A DNA stretch of 6,904 bases from Acidimicrobiaceae bacterium (GTDB lineage Bacteria; Actinomycetota; Acidimicrobiia; Acidimicrobiales; Acidimicrobiaceae): contig JABEUP010000155.1 in NCBI GenBank assembly GCA_013044365.1, positions 1 to 6,904 on the forward strand. The letters run 5' to 3'. Below the pieces are notes generated by a model. The model worked only from the letters and a program-made list of their open reading frames with translations, made no database searches and was not told the DNA's origin. The translations under genes were made by a program, and so were the position numbers. Below, piece by piece: positions 5,871-6,904 of this stretch (its first letter is position 1; the number at the start of each line of letters is the position of its first letter).

Positions 5871-6904
5871 TCACAAGCCTCGGGTTCGTCCTGCCAAGTA
5901 CATCAGCCGCCAATAGACAGAGCAAAGCCGAACTGTCTTACCGGATTCATTCAGATCTGCTCATTACGGTATCGGACGCGCTCCTTGCTATATCGGTAAT
6001 CTTCTGGGCTATGGGTGTAAACGGAATTGACGTATCCATTATTGGCGGATTTGGCCTGGTTCCATTGCTGCCAGTAGTCTATTTACTGGCAATTGTCTTC
6101 CTGGTAATCTCGGCGGCCATGCTTCTGTCTGCCCCTGAACCTTCAACCAAGAGACTGGCTTTCCATGTAGCAGCACTTCTTTTAATGCTTTACGGAACTG
6201 CACCTCTTGTTTACGCGGAGCCTCGATATGCGTGGCTATACAAGCAGATTGGCGTGGTTCAGTATATAAAACTGCACGGCAATCTGAATAGTAGTATAGA
6301 TATTTACCAAAACTGGCCGGGCTACTTTGGTCTGGCTGCATGGTTCGACCGTGTGGCTGGAATAAATAACCCGTTGACCTACGCCGCCTGGGCACAGCTT
6401 TTCTTTGAAACTCTCTTCTGCCTGGTCATCAAATACGTTGTACGCGCCAAAGCTTTAGCTTTAACCTGGAGAGAACAGTGGCTGACTGTTTTCATATTTG
6501 CAGGTGCGAATTGGATTGCCCAAGACTATCTCTCCCCGCAGGCTTTTGGCTTTGTGCTCAGTATGGGGGTATTCGCCCTTGCCCTTCACGGGTTGGAAAG
6601 CACCCATAGCTATCAATTGTTCCAAAAAATACGCTCGCGATTTTCAAATCATTCACCAAGTGCCCTCATGACAGAGACAGGGTCTCATCGTGACTCTGCA
6701 CCACGCTCCGGACCTCCGATCAGCATTGTTTCTGATGCCGAGGTGCTAATCGGTTTATTGTTGGTCTATTCAGTTCTCGTTGTAGTACACGAGCTGTCAC
6801 CGTACATCGTCGCTATCCAGATTGCTGTTCTTGCATTCATGAGACGACTAAGGAGGTGGTGGATAGCGCCAGCAATGATGGCAATTGCCATCGGTTACCT
6901 GGTA
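5867..6904 (+). CDS. Polytopic GT-C-like membrane protein, 3' end beyond window
   Basis: The ATG overlaps the stop of the preceding glycosyltransferase (ATGA at 5867-5870), and the frame stays open for all 346 codons to the window end. About nine or ten hydrophobic segments can be seen, for example around residues 33-51, 64-88, 97-117, 171-192, 204-222, 226-241, 292-308, 312-326 and 332-346. A loop after the third segment carries SSIDIYQNWPGYFGLAAWF (142-160) with an acidic residue at 145; later come ANWIAQDYLSPQAFGFV (214-230) and VVHELSPYIVAIQ (306-318). These motifs match, from memory, large actinobacterial integral-membrane proteins with a GT-C-like layout that sit in polysaccharide clusters. 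Such proteins use lipid-linked sugars on the outer face. Residues 245-290 form a polar, basic insertion between helices. A flippase or polymerase-like role cannot be excluded. Expression is probably coupled to the upstream gene; only a weak GAGCGAG lies before the start. Confidence 0.85.
   Translation, partial: MITSLGFVLPSTSAANRQSKAELSYRIHSDLLITVSDALLAISVIFWAMGVNGIDVSIIGGFGLVPLLPVVYLLAIVFLVISAAMLLSAPEPSTKRLAFHVAALLLMLYGTAPLVYAEPRYAWLYKQIGVVQYIKLHGNLNSSIDIYQNWPGYFGLAAWFDRVAGINNPLTYAAWAQLFFETLFCLVIKYVVRAKALALTWREQWLTVFIFAGANWIAQDYLSPQAFGFVLSMGVFALALHGLESTHSYQLFQKIRSRFSNHSPSALMTETGSHRDSAPRSGPPISIVSDAEVLIGLLLVYSVLVVVHELSPYIVAIQIAVLAFMRRLRRWWIAPAMMAIAIGYLV

Noticed and set aside
6039..6395. Minus-strand 118-codon ORF inside the membrane-protein gene
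   Set aside because: It is a shadow of the well-supported plus-strand membrane-protein frame.
1..6904. CRISPR arrays, tRNA or rRNA genes, complete insertion sequences
   Set aside because: No regularly spaced repeats, cloverleaf or rRNA-like sequence, and no transposase with terminal repeats was seen on either strand.

Overview
The window looks like an exopolysaccharide or cell-surface glycan biosynthesis region from a bacterium, most likely an actinomycete with unusually moderate G+C (about half, judged by eye). The actinobacterial guess rests on family resemblance recognised from memory: the large GT2 enzyme with a short beta-rich N-terminal region, the polytopic GT-C-like protein carrying 'IYQNWPGYF', 'QDYLSPQ' and 'HELSPY', the membrane-anchored HEAT/ATP-grasp protein, and the remains of an XerC/D-like tyrosine recombinase all have their closest remembered relatives in Actinomycetota. 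No taxon below that level can be supported.

Layout. Bases 2-730 hold a decayed tyrosine recombinase whose coding sequence runs through successive reading frames and stops before the second half of the catalytic domain. Bases 731-976 carry no recognisable gene, only a long open stretch that ends in a TGATG overlap with the next gene. Bases 977-2764 encode a 595-residue fusion: one membrane helix, a short HEAT-like module, a disordered linker and an ATP-grasp domain that seems to have lost several catalytic residues. A 510-base gap follows, with short protein-like open stretches and two hairpin-forming inverted repeats. Bases 3278-4144 encode a soluble DPM1-like GT2 glycosyltransferase. A second gap of about 425 bases contains a possible promoter. 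Bases 4569-5870 encode a second GT2 enzyme. Its best start appears to be a CTG placed after a near-perfect Shine-Dalgarno sequence and folded inside a 12-bp inverted repeat. Bases 5867-6904 begin a polytopic membrane protein that overlaps the previous gene by ATGA and runs off the window end.

Working together (inference): the DPM1-like enzyme could charge a polyprenyl-phosphate carrier with a sugar, the second GT2 could extend a glycan from a nucleotide sugar, and the GT-C-like membrane protein could use the lipid-linked sugar outside the membrane. The ATP-grasp fusion may be a scaffold rather than an active ligase. The integrase remnant and two gene-poor gaps inside what would normally be a compact cluster suggest past insertion and ongoing gene decay. 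I did not find a clearly new system. The most unusual signals are the structured CTG start, the apparently inactive ATP-grasp fusion and the frame-hopping integrase relic.
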